NCBI GenBank assembly: GCA_963823945.1
Contig: CAWGNK010000010.1
Location: forward strand, 4,264-68,263
Source: Bog-793 sp963823945
Lineage (GTDB): Bacteria; Actinomycetota; Acidimicrobiia; Acidimicrobiales; Bog-793
DNA length: 64,000 nt
Reading direction: 5' to 3'
How positions within the stretch are numbered: position 1 is the first letter of the stretch; each line of letters starts with the position of its first letter. Made by a program: the position numbers and the translations under genes. Below are positions 45,554 to 56,276 of the stretch, in pieces. The notes under the pieces are model-generated. The model saw only the letters and a program-made list of their open reading frames with translations. It was not told where the DNA came from and did no database searches.

Positions 45554-46170
45554 GTCACTCCTCGCGCCGCGGCGATGAACGCCGCCATGGCCTCGTGATC
45601 CTTGACACCCGGGCTCGACTCGACGCCGCTCGCGACGTCGACGGCGGCCGGCGACACGGTGGCGATCGCCGCCGCCACATTGGCCGGCGTGAGTCCGCCC
45701 GCCAGCACCAGCGGTGCCGGCAGCCTGAGACCGGCGGCCCAGCTCCAGTCGAAGGCGACCCCGCCGCCGCCCCTGCCCGGCGTCGACGAGTCGAGAAGGA
45801 ACGCCGCGACATCGAAACCCGCGAGTCCTACGGCATCCACGGGCCCCGAGACGGCGACCGTCTTGATGACGGGCACCGCGGACGCCGCACAGTCGAACGG
45901 CGACTCGTCGCCGTGGAGCTGGACGGCACGCAGCCCGAGGTCGCGCGCGATTCCGTTCACCGTGGCGGGGGTCTCGTCGACGAAGACGCCGACCGTCCAC
46001 ACCTCCCCGGGCAGCTCGGCGATGATCCGGGCGGCCGTGCCGTGCTCGCAGAAACGCGCCGAGGACGGCCAGAAGTTGAACCCCACCGCCGCCGCACCGT
46101 ATTCCACCGCCGCGAGGGCGTCGGCCAGGCGGGTGATCCCGCAGATCTTGACGGCGACGGGTGTCGTCAT
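45538..46170 (-). CDS. trpF: phosphoribosylanthranilate isomerase
   Basis: 210 residues from ATG at 46170 in an ATGA overlap with trpC. The TIM-barrel motifs are VKICGITR with the catalytic Cys near residue 9, VGVFVDET near 60, VQLHGDES near 82, LAGGLTPANV near 158 and DVASGVESSPGVKD near 180. It converts N-(5-phosphoribosyl)anthranilate to CdRP. A separate TrpF is notable because many actinobacteria rely on PriA for this step. Confidence 0.95.
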   Translation of the reverse strand: MTTPVAVKICGITRLADALAAVEYGAAAVGFNFWPSSARFCEHGTAARIIAELPGEVWTVGVFVDETPATVNGIARDLGLRAVQLHGDESPFDCAASAVPVIKTVAVSGPVDAVGLAGFDVAAFLLDSSTPGRGGGGVAFDWSWAAGLRLPAPLVLAGGLTPANVAAAIATVSPAAVDVASGVESSPGVKDHEAMAAFIAAARGVTWKAD

Positions 46171-46955
46171 CGCACCCTCAGGAACTCGCCGAGCAGCGCC
46201 CCGGGGTCCCGTGCCCGCACGAGCGCCTCGCCCACGAGGAAGTTGGCGATCCCGACCCGTCGCAGCCGCGCGACGTCGGCGGCCGTGTGGATGCCGCTCT
46301 CGGCGACCACGACGACGCCGGGTCCGACGAGCGGCGAGAGCCGCTCGACGGTGGCGAGGTCGACCTCGAACGTGGCGAGATCCCGGCTGTTGAGCCCTAT
46401 CAGCCGGCACCCCCCGACGCCCAGGGCCAGCTCCACCTCGTGCTCGTCGTGTGCCTCGACGAGCGCCTCGAGCCCCAGGGCCCGCGCGGCGTCGTGCAGG
46501 TCCGCCAGCTCCCCGGCCCCGAGCGCCGCCACGATGAGCAGCACCGCGTCCGCGCCCGCGACACGGGCCTCGACCAGCTGGTAGGGATCGACGATGAAGT
46601 CCTTGCGCAGCACCGGCACGTCCACATTCCGGCGCACCGCGCGCAGGTCCTCGAGGGTGCCGCCGAAGCCGACGGTGTCGGTGAGGACGGAGATCGCGCT
46701 CGCCCCGTGGGCCGCGTACGACCCGGCGAGGTCCGCCGCGTCCAGATCGTGGTCGATCACGCCCACCGACGGCGAGGCGCGCTTTATCTCGCCGACGACG
46801 CGGGTCGGCCCGCCCGGAACCGACAGCGCCGCCGCCAGGGGGCGGCAGGCGGCGAGGCCGGCGAGGCGGGACTCGAGCCCGCCGACCGGCAGCGCTCTCT
46901 TCGCGGCGGCGACCTCGGCGCGCTTGCGCTCGACGATCGACGCGAGCCGGCTCAC
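46167..46955 (-). CDS. trpC: indole-3-glycerol-phosphate synthase
   Basis: 262 residues from GTG at 46955 in a GTGA overlap with trpD. TrpC motifs are VGEIKRASPSVGVI near residue 53 with the catalytic Lys/Glu, ISVLTDTVGFGGTLEDL near 88, RKDFIVDPYQ near 112, IGLNSRDLATF near 185 and VAESGIHTAADV near 215. It closes the pyrrole ring of CdRP to indole-3-glycerol phosphate. Confidence 0.96.
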   Translation of the reverse strand: MSRLASIVERKRAEVAAAKRALPVGGLESRLAGLAACRPLAAALSVPGGPTRVVGEIKRASPSVGVIDHDLDAADLAGSYAAHGASAISVLTDTVGFGGTLEDLRAVRRNVDVPVLRKDFIVDPYQLVEARVAGADAVLLIVAALGAGELADLHDAARALGLEALVEAHDEHEVELALGVGGCRLIGLNSRDLATFEVDLATVERLSPLVGPGVVVVAESGIHTAADVARLRRVGIANFLVGEALVRARDPGALLGEFLRVR

Positions 46956-47961
46956 GCGCCTCTCGACAGCTCGACGACGGTCTCGAGCGTGCGGCGCGCG
47001 CTCCCGCTGTCGACCGCCCGGGCAGCAAGGGTGACCCCTTCGCGGATCGACTTCACCCGCCCGGCGACGTAGAGGGCGGCCCCGGCGTTGGCCAGCACGG
47101 CGTCGCGCGGGCCCCCCGGCTCCCCGGCGAGCACCTCCCGGCAGATCTCGGCGTTGCGGGAGGCGTCGCCGCCCCGCAGGTCCTCTCGCCGCCAGCTCGA
47201 CACGCCGAGCTGTTCGGGCGTGAGGGTGAAGGCCGAAACCGTGCTCCGGCGGACCTCGTGGACGAGCGTCGTGCCACTGACGGCGATCTCGTCGGTCCCG
47301 TCGCCGTGCACGACGAGTGCGTGCTCGGTTCCGAGCGCGCGCAGCGCCTCGGCGACGACAGGTACGTGACCTTCGGTTGACACGCCAACGATCTGCCGCC
47401 TCGCCGAGGCCGGGTTGGCGAGCGGGCCGATCAGGTTGAAGATCGTCGGCACGCCGAGCGCGGCCCGCGTCGCCCCCACCGCCTTGAACGCCGAATGGTG
47501 GTGCGGCGCGAAGAGGAACCCGAGTCGCGCTCTTCTCAGGCACTTCTCGAAGACCTCGGTGTCGCCGAGCACGACGCCGAGCTCCTCGAGGACGTCGGCG
47601 GACCCACAGCGCGACGACGCCGACCGGTTGCCGTGCTTGGCGACCGACGCGCCCGCCGCCGCGGCGACAATGGCCGCGGTCGTCGAGATGTTGAAGGTGT
47701 TCGCCCCGTCCCCACCGGTGCCACAGGTGTCGATGACGTTCTCACCGTGCACGTCCACCTTCTTGGCGTGGCGGCGCATCACGCGGGCCGCCGAGCTGAT
47801 CTCCTCGGCGGTCTCCCCTTTCGTGCGCAGGGCGGTCAGGAGCGCACCGACCTGGATCTGGTCGGCGTCGCCGTCGGCGATCTGCTCCATCGCGGCGGTC
47901 ATCTCGTCCCCGGTGAGATCGCGCCGGGCCGTGGCGGCACGTAGGGCGGTGAGCACGGCGC

Positions 47962-47965
<4 letters not shown>
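46952..47965 (-). CDS. trpD: anthranilate phosphoribosyltransferase
   Basis: 337 residues from ATG at 47965 overlapping the trpG stop. The PRPP site is in VIDTCGTGGDGANTFNIS near residue 80, and AKHGNRSASSRCGSADVLEEL follows near 110 with GVPTIFNLIGPLANPA near 172. It joins anthranilate to PRPP. Separate from TrpG here, as opposed to fused forms. Confidence 0.97.
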
Positions 47966-48542
<577 letters not shown>

Positions 48543-48546
<4 letters not shown>

Positions 48547-50063
48547 CGCCGGCCACCGGTCCCCGCCCCGTCGTCCTGGGCGCGCAGCACGGCCGCCAGC
48601 AGAGCGGTCGCCTTGTGGACCGTCTCGGCCTGCTCGGTCGCGGGGTCCGAGTTGTAGACGATCCCGGCCCCGGCCTGGACGGTGAGCGCGCCGTGCGCGC
48701 AGAGCAGCGTGCGGATGACGATGGCCATGTCCATGTTGCCGTCGTCGCCCAGGTAGCCGACGCAACCGGCGTAAGGACCGCGGCCACGCCCCTCGAGCTC
48801 GGCGATGATCTCCATCGCGCGCACCTTCGGCGCCCCCGTCACCGTGCCCGCCGGGAACACGGCACGCAGCGCGTCGACCGTGTCGAAGCGCGCCGGGAGC
48901 CGGCCGCGCACCTGCGAGACCATGTGCATGACGTGGGAGTACTTCTCGACCGTCCGGTAGAGGTCGACCCGCACGCTGCCGACCTCGGCGACCCGCCCGA
49001 CGTCGTTGCGGGCGAGGTCGACGAGCATGACGTGCTCGGCGTTCTCCTTCGGGTCGGCGAGCAGCTCGGCGAGAAGCCGTTCGTCCTCCGCCTCGTCCGC
49101 CCCCCGGGGGCGCGTGCCCGCGATCGGCCGGACGATCAGCTCGCCGTCGCGGATCCGCGCCAGGGCCTCGGGCGAGCTGCCGACGAGGGCCCGGCCGGCG
49201 TACTCGAAGTAGAAGAGATACGGCGAGGGGTTGACTAGGCGCAGCTCCTGGTAGATCGCGAACGGGTCGATCGCAAGCTCGGCCGAGAAGCGCTGGGAGA
49301 TGACGATCTGCTGGCAGTCGCCCGCCTTGATGTATTCCCGGGCGCGCGCGACGGCGCGTTCGTACTCGGCGGGCGGGCGCTCCGGCTCGACCGAGACCGA
49401 TCCCGCGACCGGCGCAGGCGACGCGACGCGACCCGGCTGCGCCTCGACGGAACGGATCTCGTCGACGATCGACCGGATCTCGTCCGCGGCCTTCGCCCAG
49501 GCGGCGTCGTCCTCGTCGGACGGTCTGGGCGCCGACTCGACGATCACGTGGACGACTTCCAGGAGGTGATCGAAGGCGACGATCGCCGCACACCGCAGGA
49601 AGAGGGCGTCAGGAAAGCCGTCCGACGCCCGCTGCACCGGGACACGGGGCTCGATGAGGTGCGCCGTCTCGTAGGAGAGGAATCCGACGAGCCCGCTGAC
49701 AAAGGGCGGCGCGTCCTCGAAGTCGGCTCCGTCGCGGCCGACGAGCTCACGACGGATCTCATCGTAGGGATCACCGGAGGCGGCGCCGAAGGACCAGTCC
49801 ACGACGGCGACACCGCCGCAACCGAGGAAGGTCCACCGGTCCCGGTCCTCGTCGTGCGCGACCGATTCGAAGAGGAACGCGCCACCGGGCCGACGCCGCA
49901 GTGCCGAGAAGGCGGCCACGGGCGTGATCCCGGCCGCGGGGATAACCGTCCTGACGATCGCCCTGTACGCGACGCTCTGAGGTTGCGCCCCCCGACCGAA
50001 CGATTCGCGGTCGGGAACGAGGCTCAGCTCAGAGTTGCCAAAGACACCTCGCCACCGACGCAC
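48543..50063 (-). CDS. trpE: anthranilate synthase component I
   Basis: 506 residues from GTG at 50063. Only about 40 residues precede the conserved N-terminal ITPVAAFSALRR, and no other start codon lies between, so the start is probably right though its ribosome-binding site is weak. Family marks are FLFESV and a C-terminal chorismate-binding core with NPSPYLFYFEY, IAGTRPRGADEAEDERL near 330, ELLADPKENAEHVMLVDLARND near 350 and FPAGTVTGAPKVRAMEII near 420. It makes anthranilate from chorismate with TrpG. It heads the operon; the promoter region is between it and the alkD-like gene. Confidence 0.95.
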
Positions 50064-50347
50064 CCTCGCGCGGCACGTTGCGCCCGGCGTATTCCTGCTG
50101 TGCGGAGGCGTGCGTCTCTTCCGGCATGGTCGGGCAGGTTATCGAGCATCGGCGCGCGGTGTCCAGTCACGCCGTCGGCGCCGCGGCTCGGAGATCCCCG
50201 CAGGCAGCCGAGCGCCCTATTCCCTGGATCCCGCGCGACGAGAGATACCCCTGTATTTCCCTGCCAATCCCGGGTCTTGCCTCCAGGCGCGAGTCCGACC
50301 CGCGGGATGCTGTGTCCGATTGTGATCGCGGCAACTACCCTGCCGCC

Positions 50348-51064
50348 ATGAATCTCGACCCGCTCGTCGCGAGCGTCGATGCGGAATTGCGCGCCGCGGG
50401 ATCCGAAGACCGCGCCGCCCGTGAGAAGTCGTATCTGAAGAGCACGCTCACCCACTACGGCACCCCCGTGCCGGCCATCCGGTCGATCGCGAAGGCAATC
50501 GGCCAACGACTTCCCGACCTCGCCCACGACGACCTCACCGCCCTCGTCGCGCTGCTCTGGTCTGAGCCGGTGCACGAGCGGCGCATGCTCGCCGTCGCGC
50601 TGCTCGAGTTGCACGCGGCATCGTTGCGACCCGCGGATCTGTCGCTTCTCGAGGGATTCCTGCGCGAATCGGGGACCTGGGCCCTCGTCGACGGATTGGC
50701 GGCATCCGTCGTCGGCCCGCTTGTCGAACGCTCGCCGGAGACGGGCCCGGTGCTCGACCGGTGGTCGGCCGATCCCGACTTCTGGATCCGCCGCTCTGCT
50801 CTCCTCGCGCTGCTTCCCGGCCTGCGACGCGGCGCCGGGGATTTCGGCCGCTTCTGTCGCTACGCGGACTCGATGCTCGGCGAGCAGGAGTTCTTCATCC
50901 GCAAGGCAATCGGCTGGGTGCTTCGCGAGACCGCGAAGAAGCGCCCTGAGATGGTGTTCGATTGGTTACGACCCCGGGCCCGTCGGGCTTCGGGGGTCAC
51001 GCTGCGCGAGGCGGTCAAGCCGATGTCCGCGGCGCAACGGGAGGCGATTCTCGCCGCACGTTGA
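50348..51064 (+). CDS. AlkD-like DNA alkylation repair protein
   Basis: 238 residues from ATG at 50348. The whole protein is alpha-helical HEAT-like repeats, with the family signatures LTHYGTPVPAIRSIAKAIG near 33, LLELHAASLRPADLSL near 85, WALVDGLAASVVGPLVE near 110 and FFIRKAIGWVLRETAKKRPE near 190. AlkD excises bulky alkylated purines without base flipping. It is divergent from trpE across a 284-base region that must hold both promoters. Confidence 0.88.
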   Translation: MNLDPLVASVDAELRAAGSEDRAAREKSYLKSTLTHYGTPVPAIRSIAKAIGQRLPDLAHDDLTALVALLWSEPVHERRMLAVALLELHAASLRPADLSLLEGFLRESGTWALVDGLAASVVGPLVERSPETGPVLDRWSADPDFWIRRSALLALLPGLRRGAGDFGRFCRYADSMLGEQEFFIRKAIGWVLRETAKKRPEMVFDWLRPRARRASGVTLREAVKPMSAAQREAILAAR

Positions 51065-51727
51065 CCTGCCTGCGACCCGTCCCCGACCACGGACACCGCC
51101 ATCCGGGGCGATACGACTCCGCGAGGACGACGGAACCCTCCGTCAGTTGTACCGGTCCACCGGCCCGCGGTCGGGCGATCGCGCCGCGCGCTCATATCGG
51201 ATGAGCAATTTCGGCGTCGCTGATGAAATATTGTCGTCATGCGACTAGTTCATCCGCGCTATCCAGGTGGCGGCTTTTTGTGTCATTGTGCGACAGCGAA
51301 GTGATCTGATACCGCTCGCATGCTCGCCGCGACCAACGCCAAGTCAGGCGGGTTCCCGTCGTCGAGAGCGGAGTGGAATACCTGTTCAGGTGCCATCTAC
51401 GCCCGCAAACCGACGGGCTTCAGGAAGGTGCCGCTACTCGGGATTAGCTCCAATCTTCGCCCCGCGGCTGGCGACGTCCCACTGACACGATTCGGTGAGG
51501 CGAGTAACATAAATGTCCTGAATCGACGAGCACGGAGGTGTGCTCGGACTGCAGGCCGAGACGGGAGCCGCGTTGGTTGATGGTCAGGCTTTTCGATTGA
51601 TCAAGGGACCATGCACGGTGCGCGAGCCGGCCGCCGATAGTTTGGCGCTCGTATGTGTTCCCAACCGAGTGCTCGAGGTGGCCCTCGTGTCGCTCGCGGG
51701 CGGTACCGGCCGTCCGGTGACGGCACG
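51065..51727. other. leader region of the pseudopilin cluster
   Basis: 663 bases between the alkD-like gene and the first pseudopilin. The part from about 51190 to 51310 is less GC-rich and could hold a promoter. A weak hairpin followed by five T's (51254-51279) may end the alkD transcript. Further on, the segment 51380-51420 shows two short hairpins, ACCT/AGGT around 51380-51391 and GCCCG/CGGGC at 51401-51418, with CGCAAACC in the loop of the second. This hints at a structured leader but no riboswitch class can be assigned. ORFs here are short and lack motifs. Confidence 0.35.
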
Positions 51728-53215
51728 ATGACCGGCGACCGGGCGGAACGGCCCTTCGCGACGGCGCGGCGCGGCGCGGCCGCTGATCCCGGCGCGCAAA
51801 GCGAAGGCGGTTTCACGCTCATCGAGCTGCTCGTCACCACCCTGGTCATCCCGATCGTCATCGGTGCGCTCGCCTTGTCCCTCCTCACGGTCCTCTCGCT
51901 CCAGTCCAAGACCTCGGCGAGGATCTCCGACGCATCCGACGCCCAGGTCGTTTCGGCCTACTTCCAGCACGATGTCCTGAGCGCGGAGTACCTCACGACC
52001 AGCACCAACCCCGCGAACACCAGCACGTCGGGAACCGTCACCGCCAACCCCATGGCCCAATGCGGATCGGGTACGCAGTTGCTCGGGCTGGAGTGGAACT
52101 TCAACCCGAACATCAACACGAGTACGGGCCAGTACCAGACCGTCGTGACCTACGCCGTGGTCACGCACGGCTCGACCACCTCTCTGGTGCGGGAGTACTG
52201 CACCGGGGCCTCGTCCACGCCGACGAGCACGACGACCGTCTCCTCGGACATCTCGAGTGGCCAGGCCGCCCCCACGATCAGCACCGTGACCGGCTACTCC
52301 GGTGGCACGCCGACGACCGCTTGGGCGTCCGCGGTCGGCGTGACGGGCATCGATTTCCCCATCACGGAGCCGGGCAGCAACTACCCGTACGAGCTGTACG
52401 CCGTGCCGCGCGCGAGCACGTCGACCAGCCAGCAGTCCAGCGTTTCCTCCCCGGCGACAAGCTGCGGTTTCGCCACCGTCGGGACGGGGACGTACGCCTC
52501 GCTGCTCTGTTTCATCGATTTCTCGGCCTTCAACTACAGCTCGTACGACAGCCCGAATCTGAGTGGCGAAACCACGCCGCAGTCTCCGGCGCCCAGCAAG
52601 TGCCAGGCGATGGTCGAGGGCGTCGCCGGCACCAACTTCACGCTGTCGTTCTGCCTCAGCACGACTTCGTCCGTCGGTAACGTCCTCCCGTGGGCCATCC
52701 CCACCTACCCCACGACAACGTGTGGCGCGACGTCGAACAGCGAGGCGTTCCTCGGCAACAACGGCTTCTACACCGGGATCCCGGGGGATCCGGCTCTCTA
52801 CCAGGATTGTGTCGTGGGATCCCCGAACTACGCGGCCACTGCACTCTCGTTCGTCTACATGACGAACATCAAGCTCCTGGACCAGAACGGCAACCAGGTG
52901 ACGACGAACTGGGAGCTCGTGACCGGGGACGCCGAGACGACCGACAGCGGCGAGTACATGACCTGGACCTCCAACCAGAATCTGAGCGTGCTCAACAACA
53001 GCGCGACGTCCGCCTACGGCGACGCCTGTTCCAACGGCTCCAGTGGTTCGGGCCTGTCGGGTGTCGGCACGACGACGGTCAAGTGCACGTCGTCCGTCAC
53101 GTCGGACAAGACCGGCACCCTGATGCTCGAGGCGCAAGCACCGACGTCGCTGACCGTGACGATGAAAGGCGCCGGCCTCGAGGCGCTGTTCGTCGGAGTG
53201 CTCCTGCCATGGTGA
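51728..53215 (+). CDS. type IV-like pseudopilin with large ectodomain (PilW-like)
   Basis: 495 residues from ATG at 51728; the frame runs back to an ATG at 51653, which may be the true start. After about 29 hydrophilic residues comes a prepilin peptidase site GGFTLIELLV (cleavage after Gly, Glu at +5) and one hydrophobic helix up to about residue 52. The remaining 440 residues are Ser/Thr/Asn-rich extracellular sequence with no repeats I recognise, much longer than a normal minor pilin. It should be processed by PilD/TadV and built into a pilus or secretion pseudopilus. No pilus assembly genes are nearby. Confidence 0.8.
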   Translation: MTGDRAERPFATARRGAAADPGAQSEGGFTLIELLVTTLVIPIVIGALALSLLTVLSLQSKTSARISDASDAQVVSAYFQHDVLSAEYLTTSTNPANTSTSGTVTANPMAQCGSGTQLLGLEWNFNPNINTSTGQYQTVVTYAVVTHGSTTSLVREYCTGASSTPTSTTTVSSDISSGQAAPTISTVTGYSGGTPTTAWASAVGVTGIDFPITEPGSNYPYELYAVPRASTSTSQQSSVSSPATSCGFATVGTGTYASLLCFIDFSAFNYSSYDSPNLSGETTPQSPAPSKCQAMVEGVAGTNFTLSFCLSTTSSVGNVLPWAIPTYPTTTCGATSNSEAFLGNNGFYTGIPGDPALYQDCVVGSPNYAATALSFVYMTNIKLLDQNGNQVTTNWELVTGDAETTDSGEYMTWTSNQNLSVLNNSATSAYGDACSNGSSGSGLSGVGTTTVKCTSSVTSDKTGTLMLEAQAPTSLTVTMKGAGLEALFVGVLLPW

Positions 53216-53333
53216 GCGAATCGGCGTGCCCACACCTCGCGGACGCCCAGGGCGCCCACCGGACGACGGCGGGCCGTTTCCTTTCCGATCACCGCGATCC
53301 CCCGGTCGTCGCGACGTCCGACCCCCGCGTGCC

Positions 53334-54446
53334 ATGAGATGGCCCCCCCGCCCCCGGGTTGAACGGCCCGCGCGGGCGGACGGTCGGCCACGATCCGGCC
53401 GAGGAGACACCGGCGACACCCTCATCGAGATCCTCATCGCGCTCGTCGTGCTGGCGTTGGCCTCCGTCTCGATACTGACCGCGTTCACCACGGCGATCTG
53501 GGGCGCGTCCGACTACCGCACCATCGCGACGGTCGACACGGTGGTCAAGACGGCGGCGGAGGAAGCCATCACGCAACTCCAGGAGCAGTCGACGGCACAG
53601 TGGGCACAGTGCCCCGGCGCTGCCCAGGTGTCCTTCACCAAGCCCGCCCTGCCGACCGGCTACACGGCGACGATCGCCCCCCAGTACTGGAACGGTTCGA
53701 GTTTCCAGGCGACTTGCATCGCCGATTCGGCCGAGCTCGACACGATCTCGGTCACCCACAACTCGAACGTCTACCTGATCAGCGTCGTCGTCGACGATCC
53801 TGTGATCCCCCCGGTCTCGGTGGGGCAGACGGTCGCGAGCCTCGCCTTCGTCGAGCAACCCAGCAGCCCCGGTAACGTCGCCGCGATCGCCGCCGGCGCG
53901 AACCTCACTCCCTGGCCCCAGGTGGCGGTCGAGGATTCGAGCGGCAACGTGGTCCAGAACGACCTGTCCTCGGTCACCCTGGCGTTCTCCCCGGGGAACG
54001 CGAAGTGCACGGGGATCGAGAACCAGGGCACATTTAGCTTCGGGGACTGCAGCGTCACGAAGACCGGGACGTACACGCTCACCGCGACCGACGGATCACT
54101 CACGACGACGAGCCTCGCCTTCACGATCGTGCCGAGCCTCCCCACCCAGCTCGTCTACGCGACGCCCCCACCCACCTCGACCCACGCCGGGACGACGTTC
54201 TCCGTGGTCGTCGACGAGGAGGACAACTTCGGCAACATCGTCACCACCGACTCGAACTCCACGGTGAGCCTCGCCGCGAACAATGGCGGAGGCGGTTTCT
54301 CCTGCACGAGCACCTCGGTCAAGGTGACGCAGGGCGTTGCGACCTTCGCCAACTGCTCCTACGGGTTGACGAGCGCCACCAGCTACACGCTCTCGGCCAC
54401 GTCCGGCGCACTTACCCCGGCGACGGCTCTCACCAAGGTGTCGTAG
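53334..54446 (+). CDS. pseudopilin-like protein with Ig-like repeats
   Basis: 370 residues from ATG at 53334, 118 bases after the previous stop; GTG-rich upstream frame was dropped. A type III signal GDTLIEILIALVVLAL has Glu at +5 and one hydrophobic helix. The ectodomain contains two Ig-like (Big/invasin) repeats: one from LAFVEQPSSPGNVAA to ITVTLAFTI (about residues 165-260), another from LVYATPPPTSTHAG to LSATSGALTP (about 265-360). Such repeats are common in adhesins, so a surface adhesive role is inferred. Confidence 0.8.
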   Translation: MRWPPRPRVERPARADGRPRSGRGDTGDTLIEILIALVVLALASVSILTAFTTAIWGASDYRTIATVDTVVKTAAEEAITQLQEQSTAQWAQCPGAAQVSFTKPALPTGYTATIAPQYWNGSSFQATCIADSAELDTISVTHNSNVYLISVVVDDPVIPPVSVGQTVASLAFVEQPSSPGNVAAIAAGANLTPWPQVAVEDSSGNVVQNDLSSVTLAFSPGNAKCTGIENQGTFSFGDCSVTKTGTYTLTATDGSLTTTSLAFTIVPSLPTQLVYATPPPTSTHAGTTFSVVVDEEDNFGNIVTTDSNSTVSLAANNGGGGFSCTSTSVKVTQGVATFANCSYGLTSATSYTLSATSGALTPATALTKVS

Positions 54447-54557
54447 GCAAGGGGCCCGATCCGTGATCACGACACTGCAGACAACTCCGCATTGGTCGCC
54501 CACCGGGACAGACGCGCGACGGGCCGGGAAGATCCCGGCCGGGCGAAGGGCACCGGC

Positions 54558-56111
54558 ATGAGCGACATCCGCGGACCAGCTCGCCGCAACGCCGGGCGGC
54601 GGCACGGGAACATGACCCGTGCGACTGGGGCGAACAGCCGCGAGGAAGTCGGCGCGACGCTCGTCCTGGCACTCGGCTTCCTGCTGCTTGGAACCATCAT
54701 CATCGGCGCGCTCATGAGCGCGCTCACCAATGACCTCAACAACTCAGTGCACTTCCTGTCAGCTCGCTCGGAGCAGTACGCCGCGAGGAGCGCGACAGAC
54801 CTGGCGATCAACAGCATCCGCTACGCGCACTGTTCCCCCAGCGCCCCGGGTTGCAACACCAACACGATGCTGCCGCAGTCCCTGAATGCAAGCCCGCCGA
54901 CCTGGTGCTGGGGCAGCGGTCCCACCTCCAAGATCACCGTCGACGGGGTTTCCGTGGACGTCTGGTGCAGCACAGCCTGGGATCCGACGAGCACCAACAG
55001 CCGCGTCGTGACCTTCTCGGCCTGCCTCGACGGGATCGGCGCGGCGCAGTGCGCGGCACAGCCCTACCTGCAGGCGGTCGTCACCTTCGACGACTATCCC
55101 GCGGGAGTCAGCGCGCCCTCCTCGGCGCCGTGCTACCTGTACTGCGGCACCGGCATGACAACGGACAGCTGGCTTTGGTCGCCAGTGCTCCCGACCGTCA
55201 CGAACATCAGCCCCTCCTCGGGCTCGATCCTGGGCGGCACGTCGGTGACGATCAGCGGGACCGGTTTCACGACCGGCACCACGGTCAACTTCGTCGAGGA
55301 GTCCGGCGGCTCCCCGGCGGTCGACAACACAATCGTGCAAGCCACAAGTGTGGTCGTCAACTCATCGACCTCGATCACGGCCCTCGCGCCGTCGGTGACG
55401 GAAGGGACCACGTACTACGTGACGGTCACGACGCCGACGGGAACCAGCGCCTACAACACCAACGCCGTCTTCACGTACTCACCGGTCGCCCCGACCGTCA
55501 CGAGCATCAGTCCCGCCATCGGCACGATCGCGGGCGGCAACGCCGTGACGATCACCGGGACCGGCTTCTACCAGAGCGCGACGCAGCCGATAACGGTCAG
55601 CTTCATCCAGGAATCGGGTGGCACCGTCCCAAGCAACCCCCTCACGTACACCGTGACGTCTCCGAACGTCGTCGTGAACGGGGGAACGTCGATCACGGTC
55701 GTCTCGCCTCCCGTGGCAGGGGGTTCCTCGTGCCAGACGGAGTTCTGCTACTTCGTCACCGTGACGACACCGGCGGGCACGAGCGCCACCGGCGCCGGCG
55801 ACATCTTCGAGTACACGGAAATCCCGCCGCTCTGCGCCTCCGTCAGTCCCGTGTCGGGCTCGGCGGGGACAGCGGTGACCATCAGCGGGGCCGGGTTCCT
55901 GACCGGGTCCGGCACGTCGGCCGACTTCGTCCCAGAGATCTCCGGCACTCCCACCGGCAGTGGAGCGGGGACCCCCGCCACCATCACGTCGATCACGCCG
56001 GACCAGATCACGGTCACGGCGCCAACGGCGCCCTCGGGGACCTCCACGAGCTTCGTCACGGTCACGACCGTGAACGGCACGTGCCAGGACATCCCCTACT
56101 TCACCTACTGA
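54558..56111 (+). CDS. PilX-like membrane-anchored protein with three IPT/TIG domains
   Basis: 517 residues from ATG at 54558, with GAAGGG nine bases upstream. The N-terminal hydrophobic helix EVGATLVLALGFLLLG lacks the Glu+5 of true prepilins, resembling PilX. The ectodomain carries three IPT/TIG (Ig-like, plexin/transcription factor) repeats, recognisable as SPSSGSILGGTSVTISGTGF (near 220), SPAIGTIAGGNAVTITGTGF (near 320) and SPVSGSAGTAVTISGAGF (near 435), each about 90-100 residues. IPT domains bind glycans or partners in bacterial surface proteins. It is co-linear with the two pseudopilin genes. Confidence 0.82.
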   Translation: MSDIRGPARRNAGRRHGNMTRATGANSREEVGATLVLALGFLLLGTIIIGALMSALTNDLNNSVHFLSARSEQYAARSATDLAINSIRYAHCSPSAPGCNTNTMLPQSLNASPPTWCWGSGPTSKITVDGVSVDVWCSTAWDPTSTNSRVVTFSACLDGIGAAQCAAQPYLQAVVTFDDYPAGVSAPSSAPCYLYCGTGMTTDSWLWSPVLPTVTNISPSSGSILGGTSVTISGTGFTTGTTVNFVEESGGSPAVDNTIVQATSVVVNSSTSITALAPSVTEGTTYYVTVTTPTGTSAYNTNAVFTYSPVAPTVTSISPAIGTIAGGNAVTITGTGFYQSATQPITVSFIQESGGTVPSNPLTYTVTSPNVVVNGGTSITVVSPPVAGGSSCQTEFCYFVTVTTPAGTSATGAGDIFEYTEIPPLCASVSPVSGSAGTAVTISGAGFLTGSGTSADFVPEISGTPTGSGAGTPATITSITPDQITVTAPTAPSGTSTSFVTVTTVNGTCQDIPYFTY

Positions 56112-56276
56112 CCCTCCTGACCCGAGTTCGGCGCGGATCTTTCCGTTTGCGCACCGGTGGGTGCCCGAGACCCGTCTGTGCTGGTGTTGCCGCCATCGGG
56201 TGCTCCTGAATCGGCCCGGCCAGCCGACGCCCAGCATCCCTAGCACCGCCCTGCGACCGGCGTTAGCGTTTCTTCC

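Noticed and set aside
50064..50347. T-box or tryptophan attenuator before trpE
   Set aside because: No UGGxACC-type T-box sequence, no Trp-rich leader peptide and no terminator were seen.
51380..51460. c-di-GMP-I riboswitch call
   Set aside because: Only a GCAAA-type box and hairpins match; the second conserved half and pseudoknot could not be aligned, so it is kept as a low-confidence finding and not as a feature.
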